Translations under genes and position numbers: made by a program
Shown here: in pieces, positions 18,633-27,191 of the stretch
Layout: every line of letters starts with the position of its first letter
How positions within the stretch are numbered: position 1 is the stretch's first letter
Source of the DNA: Allomuricauda sp.
GTDB taxonomy: Bacteria; Bacteroidota; Bacteroidia; Flavobacteriales; Flavobacteriaceae
DNA length: 64,000 nt
Direction: 5' to 3'
NCBI GenBank assembly: GCA_003712125.1
Contig: RHLF01000001.1
Coordinates: 1,364,001-1,428,000 of the forward strand
Notes under the pieces: generated by a model
What the model was told of the DNA's origin: nothing
Seen by the model: only the letters and a program-made list of their open reading frames with translations
Databases searched by the model: none

Positions 18633-19352
18633 ATGGATCGAAGAAAAAGTTTAAAATCTATAGTCTTGGGTACTGTGGCCACCGGCTTGGCCGCCCATGG
18701 TTGCAAACCAGGTGAAGAATCACCAGATCAATTAAGCACAGGTCATGAACCTGTAGCATGGCGAACAGCTTACGAAAATGATATTTTGTCCGAAATTAAA
18801 GATGGCGAAGACTTCTTTAACGCCCATGAGCGGGAAACCATGATCGTACTCTGTGATTTGATTTTACCGCCAAGCGAGGAGTTCAAAGGAGCTTCCGATG
18901 CCGATGTGGTTTCTTTTATTGATTTTATGGCCAGTGATACCGAGTCGGAACAAATGCAAACCGATTTAAAAGGCGGACTCATGTGGTTGGATCATAAAAG
19001 CAATACCGACCATGGTGTTGAATTCAAGGGAGCTACGCAAGACCAACAAAAGGCCATTTTAGATGAAATCGCCTATTATGATCCTGATGCACCCTATGAA
19101 GACCGACCTTTTGAGGTGAATTTTTTCACCATGGTTCGGAATTTAACCATGACAGGCTTCTATACCTCTAAGTTGGGCATTGAAGAAATGGGTTATAAAG
19201 GCAATATGCCCAATGTTTGGAATGGTGTTCCTGATGACGTTTTGGAACAGCATGGCGTTTCCTATGATCCAGAATGGTTGGCCAAGTGTGTGGATCAAAG
19301 CAAGCGAAATATTGCCGCCGAATGGGACGAAAATGGAAATCTTTTAACCTAA
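18633..19352 (+). CDS. Gluconate 2-dehydrogenase subunit 3-family protein (Tat-exported small subunit)
   Basis: This 239-residue protein begins with MDRRKSLKSIVLGTVATGLA, a twin-arginine-type signal, followed by a possible lipobox Cys (AAHGC, residue 24). The mature part matches the small subunit of gluconate 2-dehydrogenase and related GMC dehydrogenases: HERETMIVLCDLILPP, then VVSFIDFM, and a C-terminal FFTMVRNLTMTGFYTSKLGIEEMGYKGN. In those enzymes it carries the catalytic subunit through the Tat pathway and stabilises it. It starts 4 bp after the GMC gene, so the two are translated together. A cytochrome c subunit, present in many homologous complexes, is missing from the locus. Confidence 0.88.
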   Translation: MDRRKSLKSIVLGTVATGLAAHGCKPGEESPDQLSTGHEPVAWRTAYENDILSEIKDGEDFFNAHERETMIVLCDLILPPSEEFKGASDADVVSFIDFMASDTESEQMQTDLKGGLMWLDHKSNTDHGVEFKGATQDQQKAILDEIAYYDPDAPYEDRPFEVNFFTMVRNLTMTGFYTSKLGIEEMGYKGNMPNVWNGVPDDVLEQHGVSYDPEWLAKCVDQSKRNIAAEWDENGNLLT

Positions 19353-19361
19353 GTTCTACCC

Positions 19362-20189
19362 ATGAAAACACGAATCCTTCTGGTAATAGGCTTATTGTTT
19401 GGCACAACCCTTATGTTTGCGCAAGAGGTTGGCATACAACTGTACAGCTTGCGGAACCAATTCAAGAACGATGTACCCAGCACCTTGCAATTGATAAAAA
19501 GTTGGGGTATTGATAAGATTGAAGGAGGTGAAAACACCTACGGTCTTTCTGAAAAGAGATTTATCAAACTGCTCGACGAAACTGGGTTGGATGTGGTAAG
19601 CGTCGGCACCAATTTGGATGAATTGCGAAAAAATCCGCAGAAAACGATTGATCGCGCCAAAGCTTTTGGGGCGCAATATGCCATGTGCCCTTGGATACCC
19701 CACAATGGAAATGATTTTACCATTGAAGATGTCAAAAATGCTACCCGTATTTTTAATGCAGCGGGCAAGCTGCTTAAAGAAGCTGGCGTGCAGTTGGTGT
19801 ATCATCCCCATGGTTATGAATTTCGACCGTACGAAGAAGGTACCCTGTTCGATTATATGGCTAAAAATGCGGAACATTTCGCTTTTGAAATGGACATTTA
19901 TTGGGTGGCTCATGGCGGTGAAGACCCCTTGCGGCTGTTCAAAAGTTACCCGGGTAAGTTTCCCTTAATGCACCTGAAAGACATGAAAAAAGGGGTGCCA
20001 GGAAACGATTCGGGTCATGATGATGTCGAAAACAATGTGGTCTTAGGCGAAGGTCAACTCGAAATGAAGGCGATTCTTCAAGAGGCTAAAAAGCAGGGTG
20101 TGCAGTATATGTTCATCGAAGATGAATCATCACGCGTGGTAACGCAAGTACCAAAAAGTTTGGTCTTTATAGCCGATCAAATGAAGTAA
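19362..20189 (+). CDS. Exported sugar phosphate isomerase/epimerase-like TIM-barrel protein
   Basis: The 275-residue protein has a signal peptide (ILLVIGLLFGTTLMFAQ) and an AP-endonuclease-2/xylose-isomerase-like TIM barrel. Likely metal ligands and active-site residues lie in YHPHGYEF (about 148-155), MDIYWVAHGG, LMHLKD and the final IEDES. Similar exported proteins lie beside DUF1080 and GMC genes and have been linked to conversion of 3-keto sugars; the exact reaction is not known from sequence. It starts 9 bp after the subunit-3 gene and is the last gene of the plus-strand operon; only 3 bp separate it from the convergent sulfatase gene. Confidence 0.82.
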   Translation: MKTRILLVIGLLFGTTLMFAQEVGIQLYSLRNQFKNDVPSTLQLIKSWGIDKIEGGENTYGLSEKRFIKLLDETGLDVVSVGTNLDELRKNPQKTIDRAKAFGAQYAMCPWIPHNGNDFTIEDVKNATRIFNAAGKLLKEAGVQLVYHPHGYEFRPYEEGTLFDYMAKNAEHFAFEMDIYWVAHGGEDPLRLFKSYPGKFPLMHLKDMKKGVPGNDSGHDDVENNVVLGEGQLEMKAILQEAKKQGVQYMFIEDESSRVVTQVPKSLVFIADQMK

Positions 20190-20192
20190 CGG

Positions 20193-21968
20193 TTATTCCG
20201 AAATTCGTTTGAACTGCAATAGCCTGAAATCGATGGTTTGATTGCCCGGCAGTTCGTTTGCTTTTAGTACCAATGTACCTTTTCCTTTTTCGAGCTGAAG
20301 GGTACCCATTGAGGTTGTCGTAAAATCTTTAACGTAGGATTCCATTCGTGGATAGCGGTCATTTTCCATTCCTTTAAGCGGTGGGTCATGTGCTTCGGAA
20401 ATGGTTGTTGTGGTGTTACTGTCGTTTAGTTTCAGTTCGATAACGGAACCAACCGCGCTTTCAGAAGCTGTATAGTACAACTCGACCTGGTACTCGCCTT
20501 CTTCCAAAACTTCGACATCCCATGTTATTGAATCGTTTGGGCTTTTCCAATTGGTATAAAACGAATCGTTGGGCCAACGATTGCTTCGTTTTATGTTTCC
20601 GTGTGCTTCACCATCCCTTGCGGGTATCTGGGTGTATAACAATTTTGGATCCCCCAAGGTGAATGGCCTGAATTCTTTGGTCAAAATGGGTCCCAAAGCT
20701 TCAAGTTCCCATGCTTCCTTAACCTGCACCAATGAATCACGAAGACTTGAATTCTGTTCAGAAATATCTTGGGTTTGGGCCTTGTCATGGACCATATCGT
20801 ATAAGCGGTTCTCAAAATCGAGACGATACTTCTGCGTTCTAACGCTTGTTTTTCCATTCCAGTGATTGAACAAGGCTCTCGATCGCAATTGCTGGGAAGT
20901 GCCCAAAACGATATCGGATAAATCTGTCCCATCAATTTCATCCATGTCGCTTTGAATGCCTGCAAGTTTGGTTAGTGTAGGCAATAAATCAATAGCACCT
21001 GCCAGTTGCTCAATGGTCGTTCCTTTGGCTATCTTTTTCGGCCAGTGTATAAAACAGGAAGTCTTGACCCCGCCCTCATCTGTTGATCCCTTTCTACCGC
21101 GCAGCCCACCATTCCAGCGATCCGAATTTGGGCCATTGTCAGATAAGTAGACCACTATGGTGTTTTCGAGCTGTCCGTTATCCTTTAAAAACGCCATCAA
21201 TCGGCCTACATTCCAATCAATGTTTTCAACCATGGCCAATGCGGCTCTGGTAAAGTTTTCATCTTCTTCCCTTTCTGACTTCATAAGAAGATCTTTGTCT
21301 TTGAATTTCGACCAATAGGCATCTGGTACCTGCATGGGGCTATGGGGGGTATTCACCGGTAAGGTGAGCAAGAAGGGTTGTTCCTTATTTTTTTTGACAA
21401 ATTCGATTCCTCGATCAAACAGGTCATCAACCAAAAAGCCATTACCACCAACAATTTCACCGTTATGCTCCAACATTGGGCTAAAGTAGTTGCCCCAATG
21501 ACCTGAGCAAAACCCATAAAAATCATCAAAACCTCTCGAATTTGGGTGGTATGGGGGTTGCATACCGTTATGCCATTTGCCATAGGCAGCGGTGGCATAG
21601 CCCTCGTTTTTGAATACCTGCGCAATGGTTTCAACGCCCTGCTTCATGCGTTCACCACCTGCTGAGGTAGCGTAAACGCCCAATTTTGTGTGATAAACGC
21701 CCGTCAACAGTTCCGCCCGAGTGGGTGAGCAGACGGGTTGAACGAAAAAATTGGAAAAGCTGGCCCCGTTCATGGCCAAGGTATCAATATTTGGAGTGCT
21801 CAAATTGGTATTGCCATTAAAACTCAAATCACCCCAACCTTGATCGTCGGTAAGAATGACGATTACGTTTGGTGGTTCACTTTTTTCAGGGGTTGTGTTT
21901 TTTGCACATTGCACGGTCAGCAATAGTAGAAAAACAAAGGTAGTAATGGTTGCGATGGTCGGCTTCAT
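20193..21968 (-). CDS. Family S1 sulfatase lipoprotein with C-terminal beta domain
   Basis: This 591-residue enzyme has a lipoprotein signal (FLLLLTVQC, Cys21). The alkaline-phosphatase-fold sulfatase core begins at NVIVILTDDQGWGD (metal Asp41/Asp42). The formylglycine motif is C80-S-P-T-R, followed by AELLTG, so this is a Cys-type sulfatase that needs an FGE/anSME maturase; none is encoded in the window. Metal-binding DNGPNSD lies near residue 275. After about residue 440 a separate beta-rich region (WDVEVLEEGEYQVELYYT to the end) resembles a carbohydrate-binding or jelly-roll domain. It probably removes sulfate from the sugar handled by this locus. It is the last gene of the minus-strand DUF1080-BASS-sulfatase group. 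Confidence 0.9.
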   Translation of the reverse strand: MKPTIATITTFVFLLLLTVQCAKNTTPEKSEPPNVIVILTDDQGWGDLSFNGNTNLSTPNIDTLAMNGASFSNFFVQPVCSPTRAELLTGVYHTKLGVYATSAGGERMKQGVETIAQVFKNEGYATAAYGKWHNGMQPPYHPNSRGFDDFYGFCSGHWGNYFSPMLEHNGEIVGGNGFLVDDLFDRGIEFVKKNKEQPFLLTLPVNTPHSPMQVPDAYWSKFKDKDLLMKSEREEDENFTRAALAMVENIDWNVGRLMAFLKDNGQLENTIVVYLSDNGPNSDRWNGGLRGRKGSTDEGGVKTSCFIHWPKKIAKGTTIEQLAGAIDLLPTLTKLAGIQSDMDEIDGTDLSDIVLGTSQQLRSRALFNHWNGKTSVRTQKYRLDFENRLYDMVHDKAQTQDISEQNSSLRDSLVQVKEAWELEALGPILTKEFRPFTLGDPKLLYTQIPARDGEAHGNIKRSNRWPNDSFYTNWKSPNDSITWDVEVLEEGEYQVELYYTASESAVGSVIELKLNDSNTTTTISEAHDPPLKGMENDRYPRMESYVKDFTTTSMGTLQLEKGKGTLVLKANELPGNQTIDFRLLQFKRISE

Positions 21969-22012
21969 GCCTCAAGGTAAGAACTTATGCCTTGATTTGA
22001 GGTTGTAATCGA

Positions 22013-23086
22013 CTAACTTTTTTTCTTCCCTTGCCAAATTGTGGCCAATGAAGAGCCAGAAATGTTCATAAGTGGTCCAAATACGGCCGGTGCCAATCCC
22101 ATGGTGGCCAACCGTCCCATTTCGAGGGCTATGCCCGAAGCTAGTCCGGCATTTTGCATGCCCACTTCGAAGGCTACGGTGCGCGACGATTTTTCGTCAA
22201 GTCCAACGAGTTTACTTCCGTAATAGCCCAATATATACCCAGAAAAATTATGGGCAATGACCACCACGATAAGCACAAGTCCAATGGAAAGCAGAGCGTC
22301 CCTTCCTGAGGCGGTGATTACGGTAATGATAATGGCAATAGCGGCCATAGATATCTTGGGCATCGCCTTATCCAACCAACTAAATTTTCCATGGAAAAAG
22401 TGATTGAAAAGAAGCCCAGCCAAAATAGGTAGGATCACAATTTTGATGATACTCCAAAACATGGCTAAAAAGTCGATGGGTACCAGTTCGTTGGCCAAAA
22501 GTTGCATAAAAAAAGGAGTCAACAAGGGCGATAGCAATGTGGATACTGCCGTCAGTGTGAGTGATAGCGCCAAATTAGCACCCGAAATATAGGCCATTAC
22601 ATTTGAGGCCAATCCACCTGGGGAGCACCCCACCAATATTATACCTGCTGCAATTTCAGGTGGTAAGCCTGATAGTTTGGCCAGTCCGAAACCAATGAAT
22701 GGCATGATGGTAAATTGGGCAATGAGACCTACCAAGACCCCTTTTGGCATTTTGACCACGCCTACAAAATCTTTGATGCCTATTGAAGTTCCCATGCCAA
22801 ACATGATAATGATCAAAAGCGGTACAATTAGGTTTGTGAATTTGAAGGTTCCTATTTGTAGAAAAAACTGGGGATAGAACAGGGAGGCCGCTACAGCTGC
22901 GAAAATGAGCAGGGTAAATGAAAATCCTTTTAAGGCCTTGCTGGCCGTTACGGCCAGGGCGAGTGCTATAAAAAGGAGCACGACTGCCGGGGCTAGAAAG
23001 TTATGTTGGTCAAAGATCCAAAAGAGCACTGCCCCCAATCCAAGGATGCCGCTGGCCACGCTGGCCCATTTACCTAGATTTTGCAT
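22013..23086 (-). CDS. Bile acid:sodium symporter (BASS) family transporter
   Basis: The 357-residue integral membrane protein has ten or so hydrophobic helices. BASS-family hallmarks are GMGTSIGIKDFVGVVKMPKGVLVGLIAQF cut into two helices, the discontinuous helix region ILVGCSPGGLASNVMAY, and the second crossover segment VAFEVGMQNAGLASGIAL. Such transporters couple sodium to uptake of organic anions such as bile acids, pantoate, pyruvate or keto acids. Here a sugar-acid product of the locus is a fair guess but unproven. It lies between the DUF1080 and sulfatase genes with gaps of 40 and 44 bp. Confidence 0.9.
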   Translation of the reverse strand: MQNLGKWASVASGILGLGAVLFWIFDQHNFLAPAVVLLFIALALAVTASKALKGFSFTLLIFAAVAASLFYPQFFLQIGTFKFTNLIVPLLIIIMFGMGTSIGIKDFVGVVKMPKGVLVGLIAQFTIMPFIGFGLAKLSGLPPEIAAGIILVGCSPGGLASNVMAYISGANLALSLTLTAVSTLLSPLLTPFFMQLLANELVPIDFLAMFWSIIKIVILPILAGLLFNHFFHGKFSWLDKAMPKISMAAIAIIITVITASGRDALLSIGLVLIVVVIAHNFSGYILGYYGSKLVGLDEKSSRTVAFEVGMQNAGLASGIALEMGRLATMGLAPAVFGPLMNISGSSLATIWQGKKKS

Positions 23087-23126
23087 GATTTGTTTTTAAT
23101 AGGAACAAAGTACTGATTTTTCGTTC

Positions 23127-23693
23127 TTATTGGTTTTTGGAAATTTTGATGTTTCGAAATTCAATTTTCCCCGTACCCATGGCTTGCAATCCAATGTAAC
23201 CTGTTGTAGGATAATCGTAATTTGAATCGGCGGTCAAGGTATTATTCACCCAAACCTGAATTCGATTTTCATTGGCTTCGACCTTGTAGGTGTTCCATTT
23301 GTTCAAGGTTTCAACATAATTCATGGGAACGGCTTTGGTCACAATGGCGCCGGTTCTAAAGTCTTGATTCGGATGGAGGTCCCATATGTTCAATTCGTGA
23401 CAGTCGGTGGCACTGAGTTCTTTATTATGGCATCGGACAAAAACACCAGAATTGATCGTGCTGTCGGGTTTGAATTCCAACTCTAGGGTAAAATTGGCAT
23501 AGGCCTTTTTAGTCATCACAAAACCCGCACCTTCTTGTACTTCGCCAATTAAAGTAGTCTTGGAAAATTGCCATTCGGCATCACCAAAGGTTTCCCAATC
23601 CTTGGCATTTTGTTGGAATAATACAGCGCGTTCACTGCAGGAGAGCACTAGAAAAAGAAGTGAAAAAAATAGAAATGCACCTTGCTTCCTCAT
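23127..23693 (-). CDS. DUF1080 (3-keto-disaccharide hydrolase family) lipoprotein
   Basis: The most likely start is ATG 23693, giving about 188 residues; an upstream in-frame ATG (23750) would put extra residues in front of the signal peptide. The N-terminus (FLFFSLLFLVLSC) is a lipoprotein signal. The rest is the concanavalin-like DUF1080 fold: FVMTKKAYANFTLELEFKP, NSGVFVRCHNKE, then WNTYKVEANENRIQVWVNN and GYIGLQAMGTGKIEFRNIKI. DUF1080 members act on 3-keto-glycosides by elimination or hydrolysis. This protein heads the minus-strand DUF1080-BASS-sulfatase group and is divergent from the KDG kinase. It provides the likely bond-breaking step after C3 oxidation by the GMC enzyme. Confidence 0.88.
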   Translation of the reverse strand: MRKQGAFLFFSLLFLVLSCSERAVLFQQNAKDWETFGDAEWQFSKTTLIGEVQEGAGFVMTKKAYANFTLELEFKPDSTINSGVFVRCHNKELSATDCHELNIWDLHPNQDFRTGAIVTKAVPMNYVETLNKWNTYKVEANENRIQVWVNNTLTADSNYDYPTTGYIGLQAMGTGKIEFRNIKISKNQ

Positions 23694-23858
23694 AAATTGA
23701 ATTTGATAGCCCATAAAAAATACAAATTTGACCAAAAGAAAAGGTTCCAATTCCCTAAATTCCTATTTAATTGTTGAAATTAAAACTGGTAAGACCGTTG
23801 AAAACCCAATAATTAGTGAAGGTATTTATAAATTAGCAAGGGTCAAGAAACTTAGTAC

Positions 23859-24905
23859 ATGAACAAAGTTGTCACTTTTGGGGAAATTATGCTGCGATTG
23901 GCACCCCCTGGCTTTTTAAGATTTTCACAAACCACCAGTTTTGATGCCATCTTTGGAGGCGGCGAGTCAAATGTTGCAGTTTCATTGGCGAATTATGGTA
24001 TTCCCGTTGATTTTGTAACACGCCTACCCAATAATGATATTGGGCAATGTGCCCTTATGGAAATGCGCAAAAGAGGCGTCGGAACCGATAAGATTATTTA
24101 CGGTGGCGATAGGCTGGGCATCTATTTTCTAGAGACTGGGGCGGTAAGTCGTGGCAGCAAGGTAGTTTATGACCGTGCGCATTCGGCTATGGCCGAGATC
24201 GAAGCCGGAATGATCGATTGGAAATCTGTTTTTGATGGGGTCGAATGGTTCCATTGGACGGGGATAACCCCTGCCATTTCGCAAGGAGCTGCCGATGCTT
24301 GTCTAGAAGCGGTAAAGGAAGCAAGTGCCATGGGTGTGACCATTTCGACAGATTTGAATTATCGTGCCAAGTTGTGGAACTACTGCAATGATGTCAAACG
24401 GGAAGAAATTATGACTGAACTCACTTCGTATTGCGATATTGTATTGGGCAATGAAGAAGACGCCGAAAAACATTTTGGGATAAAACCTGAAGGCTTAGAT
24501 ATCACCACTCAGGGAGCGCATGTTAAGGCAGAGGCTTTTCTTTCGGTTTGCGAGCAAATGATGAAGCGCTTCCCCAAGGCCAAAAAAGTGATCACCACTT
24601 TACGCGGATCGCTATCGGCTTCGCATAATACCTGGGCTGGGGTGTTGTATGATGGCAAAACCATGACCAAGTCTCCCGAATACCAGATTACCCATATCGT
24701 GGATCGCGTGGGAGGTGGCGATAGTTTTATGGGCGGTTTGATTTATGGTTTACTTACCTATCCGAATGACGACCAGCACGCCCTGAACTTTGCCGTTGCC
24801 GCATCGTGCCTAAAGCATACCATAAAGGGAGACGCCAATTTGGTGACGGTTGCCGAGGTTGAAAAATTAATGGGAGGAGATGCCTCCGGACGCGTAGCGC
24901 GATAA
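23859..24905 (+). CDS. kdgK: 2-keto-3-deoxygluconate (KDG) kinase, PfkB family
   Basis: The 348-residue sugar kinase phosphorylates KDG to KDPG. PfkB features seen are the N-terminal GEIMLRLAPPG, the substrate-binding GGGESNVAVSLANYG (about residues 31-45), and the C-terminal signature DRVGGGDSFMGGLIYGL with the catalytic Asp in GGGD. It is followed 9 bp later by the KDPG aldolase gene, and this pairing makes KDG the best substrate guess. Other ketose or sugar-acid kinases of the family cannot be excluded. It is divergent from DUF1080 with a 165-bp gap that shows no strong consensus promoter. Confidence 0.88.
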   Translation: MNKVVTFGEIMLRLAPPGFLRFSQTTSFDAIFGGGESNVAVSLANYGIPVDFVTRLPNNDIGQCALMEMRKRGVGTDKIIYGGDRLGIYFLETGAVSRGSKVVYDRAHSAMAEIEAGMIDWKSVFDGVEWFHWTGITPAISQGAADACLEAVKEASAMGVTISTDLNYRAKLWNYCNDVKREEIMTELTSYCDIVLGNEEDAEKHFGIKPEGLDITTQGAHVKAEAFLSVCEQMMKRFPKAKKVITTLRGSLSASHNTWAGVLYDGKTMTKSPEYQITHIVDRVGGGDSFMGGLIYGLLTYPNDDQHALNFAVAASCLKHTIKGDANLVTVAEVEKLMGGDASGRVAR

Positions 24906-24914
24906 CTAATACGT

Positions 24915-25580
24915 ATGGCAGAAGTTACTCAAGATAGGGTGTTGGCAGAATTGGAAAAAGCGGGTCTTGTGCCTGTATTTAACCATACCGATAGTACGGT
25001 AGCAAAAAACGTGCTGGATGCCTGTTACAGGGGAGGTGTTCGGGTTTTTGAATTTACGAATCGCGGTGAGAATGCCCTCTTTGTATTTGAAGACTTGGTA
25101 CAGCATGCGAAGAAATATGAAGATTTGCTCTTGGGAATAGGCACTATTTTTTCGGCTGAAGACGCTGAAAAATTCGTTGGGGTAGGAGCCAAATTTGTGG
25201 TCTCCCCCGCAATGATCCCAGAAATGGCCCACTATTGCGCATCGGAAAATGTGTTATGGGTACCCGGTTGTGGCACGGTTACCGAAATACACCAGGCACT
25301 AGAACTGGGTGCAAAGGTGGTTAAGGCCTTTCCGGGCAATGTGCTGGGTCCGGGTTTTGTCAAATCCGTAACAGCGGTTTTTCCCAAGGTACCCATTATG
25401 CCCACTGGTGGGGTGGCACCCAAGGAAGAAAACCTAAAAGCCTGGTTTGACGCTGGGGTTACGTGCGTTGGTATGGGATCAAAATTGATTTCAGCAGAAA
25501 TGTTGGATTCAGAAGACTATGAAGGAGTAACGGATTTGGTAAAACGTACCATACATACAATTTCGGCCTTGCGAAAGTAA
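24915..25580 (+). CDS. eda: KDPG/KHG aldolase
   Basis: This 221-residue class I aldolase splits 2-keto-3-deoxy-6-phosphogluconate into pyruvate and glyceraldehyde 3-phosphate. The TIM barrel shows LVPVFNHTDSTVAKNVLDAC near the N-terminus, GTIFSAEDAEKFVGVGAKFVVSP, and the Schiff-base Lys in GAKVVKAFPGNVLG. The phosphate-binding end is IMPTGGV. With the kinase upstream it forms the lower branch of uronate/Entner-Doudoroff catabolism. It is the last gene of the operon. Confidence 0.93.
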   Translation: MAEVTQDRVLAELEKAGLVPVFNHTDSTVAKNVLDACYRGGVRVFEFTNRGENALFVFEDLVQHAKKYEDLLLGIGTIFSAEDAEKFVGVGAKFVVSPAMIPEMAHYCASENVLWVPGCGTVTEIHQALELGAKVVKAFPGNVLGPGFVKSVTAVFPKVPIMPTGGVAPKEENLKAWFDAGVTCVGMGSKLISAEMLDSEDYEGVTDLVKRTIHTISALRK

Positions 25581-25624
25581 TTACCGATTCGCTCTGATTA
25601 ATCACTCAAAAGAATGTTTGTGCA

Positions 25625-25654
25625 TAAAAAAACCAGATAGTTTCCTATCTGGTT
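25625..25654 (-). terminator. Terminator of the initiator tRNA gene
   Basis: AACCAGATAG (25631-25640) and CTATCTGGTT (25645-25654) form a perfect 10-bp stem with a TTTC loop. On the minus strand the stem is followed by a T run (complement of the A tract 25625-25632), as expected for a rho-independent terminator just after the tRNA. Confidence 0.85.
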
Positions 25655-25659
25655 CGTTG

Positions 25660-25732
<73 letters not shown>

Positions 25733-25742
25733 ATGTGGACGG

Positions 25743-25774
25743 CAAATATACGACCCTTTTTTACTTTGGGCAAA
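25743..25774 (-). promoter_or_regulatory. Consensus promoter of the initiator tRNA
   Basis: On the minus strand TTTG (25774-25771) is followed after exactly 20 bp by TATATTTG (25750-25743). This is a full match to the Bacteroidota -33/-7 consensus, and the expected start site is a few bases before the tRNA 5' end at 25732. Confidence 0.88.
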
Positions 25775-25811
25775 TTCATGAGACCTTGATTGAATTCTAT
25801 ATCTTCGGGCC

Positions 25812-27191
25812 ATGGAGCAACTCAATGATTTTTTGGTGCAAGCAATTTCAGGCACCGAATGGCCGATGTTTATCTTATTAATTGGTGGTGGACTCTTTTT
25901 GGTATTTTATTCGAAATTATTGCCCTATCGTTTTTTTGGGCATGCCGTTGCCATTACCCGGGGAAAATATGATGATGCCACCGCCCAAGGGGATGTAAGC
26001 TCTATGCAAGCCCTGTTCGCGGCAGTTGCCGCAACGGTGGGTTTGGGAAACATTTCAGGGGTCGCCATCGCCATTCATGATGCCGGACCCGGGGTTGTTT
26101 TCTGGATTTGGATGACCGCCATTATAGGAATGTGCATAAAGTTCTACACGGGTAGTTTGGCCATTATGTTCCGCTCAAAAGATGATGCGGGAAAGCTGCA
26201 GGGCGGTCCCATGTTTTACATTACCCAAGGTTTGGGCAAACGGGCAAAACCACTGGCCATCTTTTTTAGTATTGCTGGGCTCTTTGGTTTTTTGGGGGTA
26301 TTTACAGCCAACCAATTTACCGAGACCTTTATGAGTGTAGTTGAACCTGAGCGCAATCTAATTGCCTTAGGTGGAAAGGAAGATGATCCTTTGTTTAACT
26401 GGAAATTGCTGATAGGCTTCGTTTTGGCAGTGGTGTCCTCTTTCGTCATTTTTGGGGGCCTAAAAAAGATTGCCAAGGTAGCCACTGCTATTGTGCCATT
26501 CATGGTCATGGTGTATTTGATTGCCGTGATTTTGGTTATGTTGGCCAATGCCTCGCAGGTATGGCCCTCCTTGAAGTTGATCGTAACAGAGGCCTGGAAC
26601 TTTAAAACGGTGGTCACAGGCGGCTTCTGGGGCTTGGTCATCATTGGCGTTCGTAGGGCCATGTTCTCCAATGAAGCAGGTTTGGGTTCGGCACCCATGT
26701 ACCACGGACAATCTAAAAATAATGAGCCCATTCGTGAAGGTTTGGTGGCTATGTTGGGCCCCTTTATCGATACGATTTTGGTCTGTACCTTCACCGCCAT
26801 TGTCATTATTTTGAGCGGTGCCTATCTTGAAGAAGGTAGTGGAATTGTCATGACCTTGAATGCCTTCACTACTTCTTTGGGTAGTTGGGGTGGCGTATTA
26901 CTGATGATTATTGTTTCGGCCTTTGCCTTTTCAACCTTATTTACCTACTCGTATTACGGGGTAAAAAGTTTATCGTTCTTGACCAATGCCAAAATCGGAA
27001 AACTCTATAATGTCTATTTTGTCATCATGATCATTTTTGCTGCTGTGGCCTCTTTGGAATTGGTTAAAAATTTGATCGACCTTTCGTATGCCCTTATGGT
27101 CATTCCGAATATGATTGCTGTACTGCTCTTAGCACCCAAGGTGAACAAGGCGGCAAAGGAGTACTTTCAAAAATTGAAAAGTGAGTCTTGA
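25812..27191 (+). CDS. Sodium:alanine/glycine symporter (AGCS family)
   Basis: This 459-residue inner-membrane protein has about eleven hydrophobic helices. AGCS hallmarks are GGGLFLVFYSKLLPYRFFGHA near the N-terminus, AVAATVGLGNISGVAIAIHDAGPG (about 70-95), GGPMFYITQGLG, and FSNEAGLGSAPMYHG (about 290-305). It imports alanine or glycine with sodium. A -7-like TATCTTCG at 25799-25806 lies only 6 bp before the ATG, so transcription may begin close to the start codon. Its last codons overlap the GTG start of the methyltransferase gene by 11 bp. Confidence 0.92.
   Translation: MEQLNDFLVQAISGTEWPMFILLIGGGLFLVFYSKLLPYRFFGHAVAITRGKYDDATAQGDVSSMQALFAAVAATVGLGNISGVAIAIHDAGPGVVFWIWMTAIIGMCIKFYTGSLAIMFRSKDDAGKLQGGPMFYITQGLGKRAKPLAIFFSIAGLFGFLGVFTANQFTETFMSVVEPERNLIALGGKEDDPLFNWKLLIGFVLAVVSSFVIFGGLKKIAKVATAIVPFMVMVYLIAVILVMLANASQVWPSLKLIVTEAWNFKTVVTGGFWGLVIIGVRRAMFSNEAGLGSAPMYHGQSKNNEPIREGLVAMLGPFIDTILVCTFTAIVIILSGAYLEEGSGIVMTLNAFTTSLGSWGGVLLMIIVSAFAFSTLFTYSYYGVKSLSFLTNAKIGKLYNVYFVIMIIFAAVASLELVKNLIDLSYALMVIPNMIAVLLLAPKVNKAAKEYFQKLKSES

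Noticed and set aside
7308-25580. Possible mobile island or recent transfer of the sugar locus
   Set aside because: No transposase, integrase or flanking direct repeats were seen, and the base composition and codon style look like those of the neighbours. The initiator tRNA at its edge has no visible att repeat.
26216-26806. Minus-strand ORF of 196 codons opposite the AGCS symporter gene
   Set aside because: It is a frame shadow: the opposing frame encodes a conserved membrane transporter, and the shadow protein has no recognisable motif.
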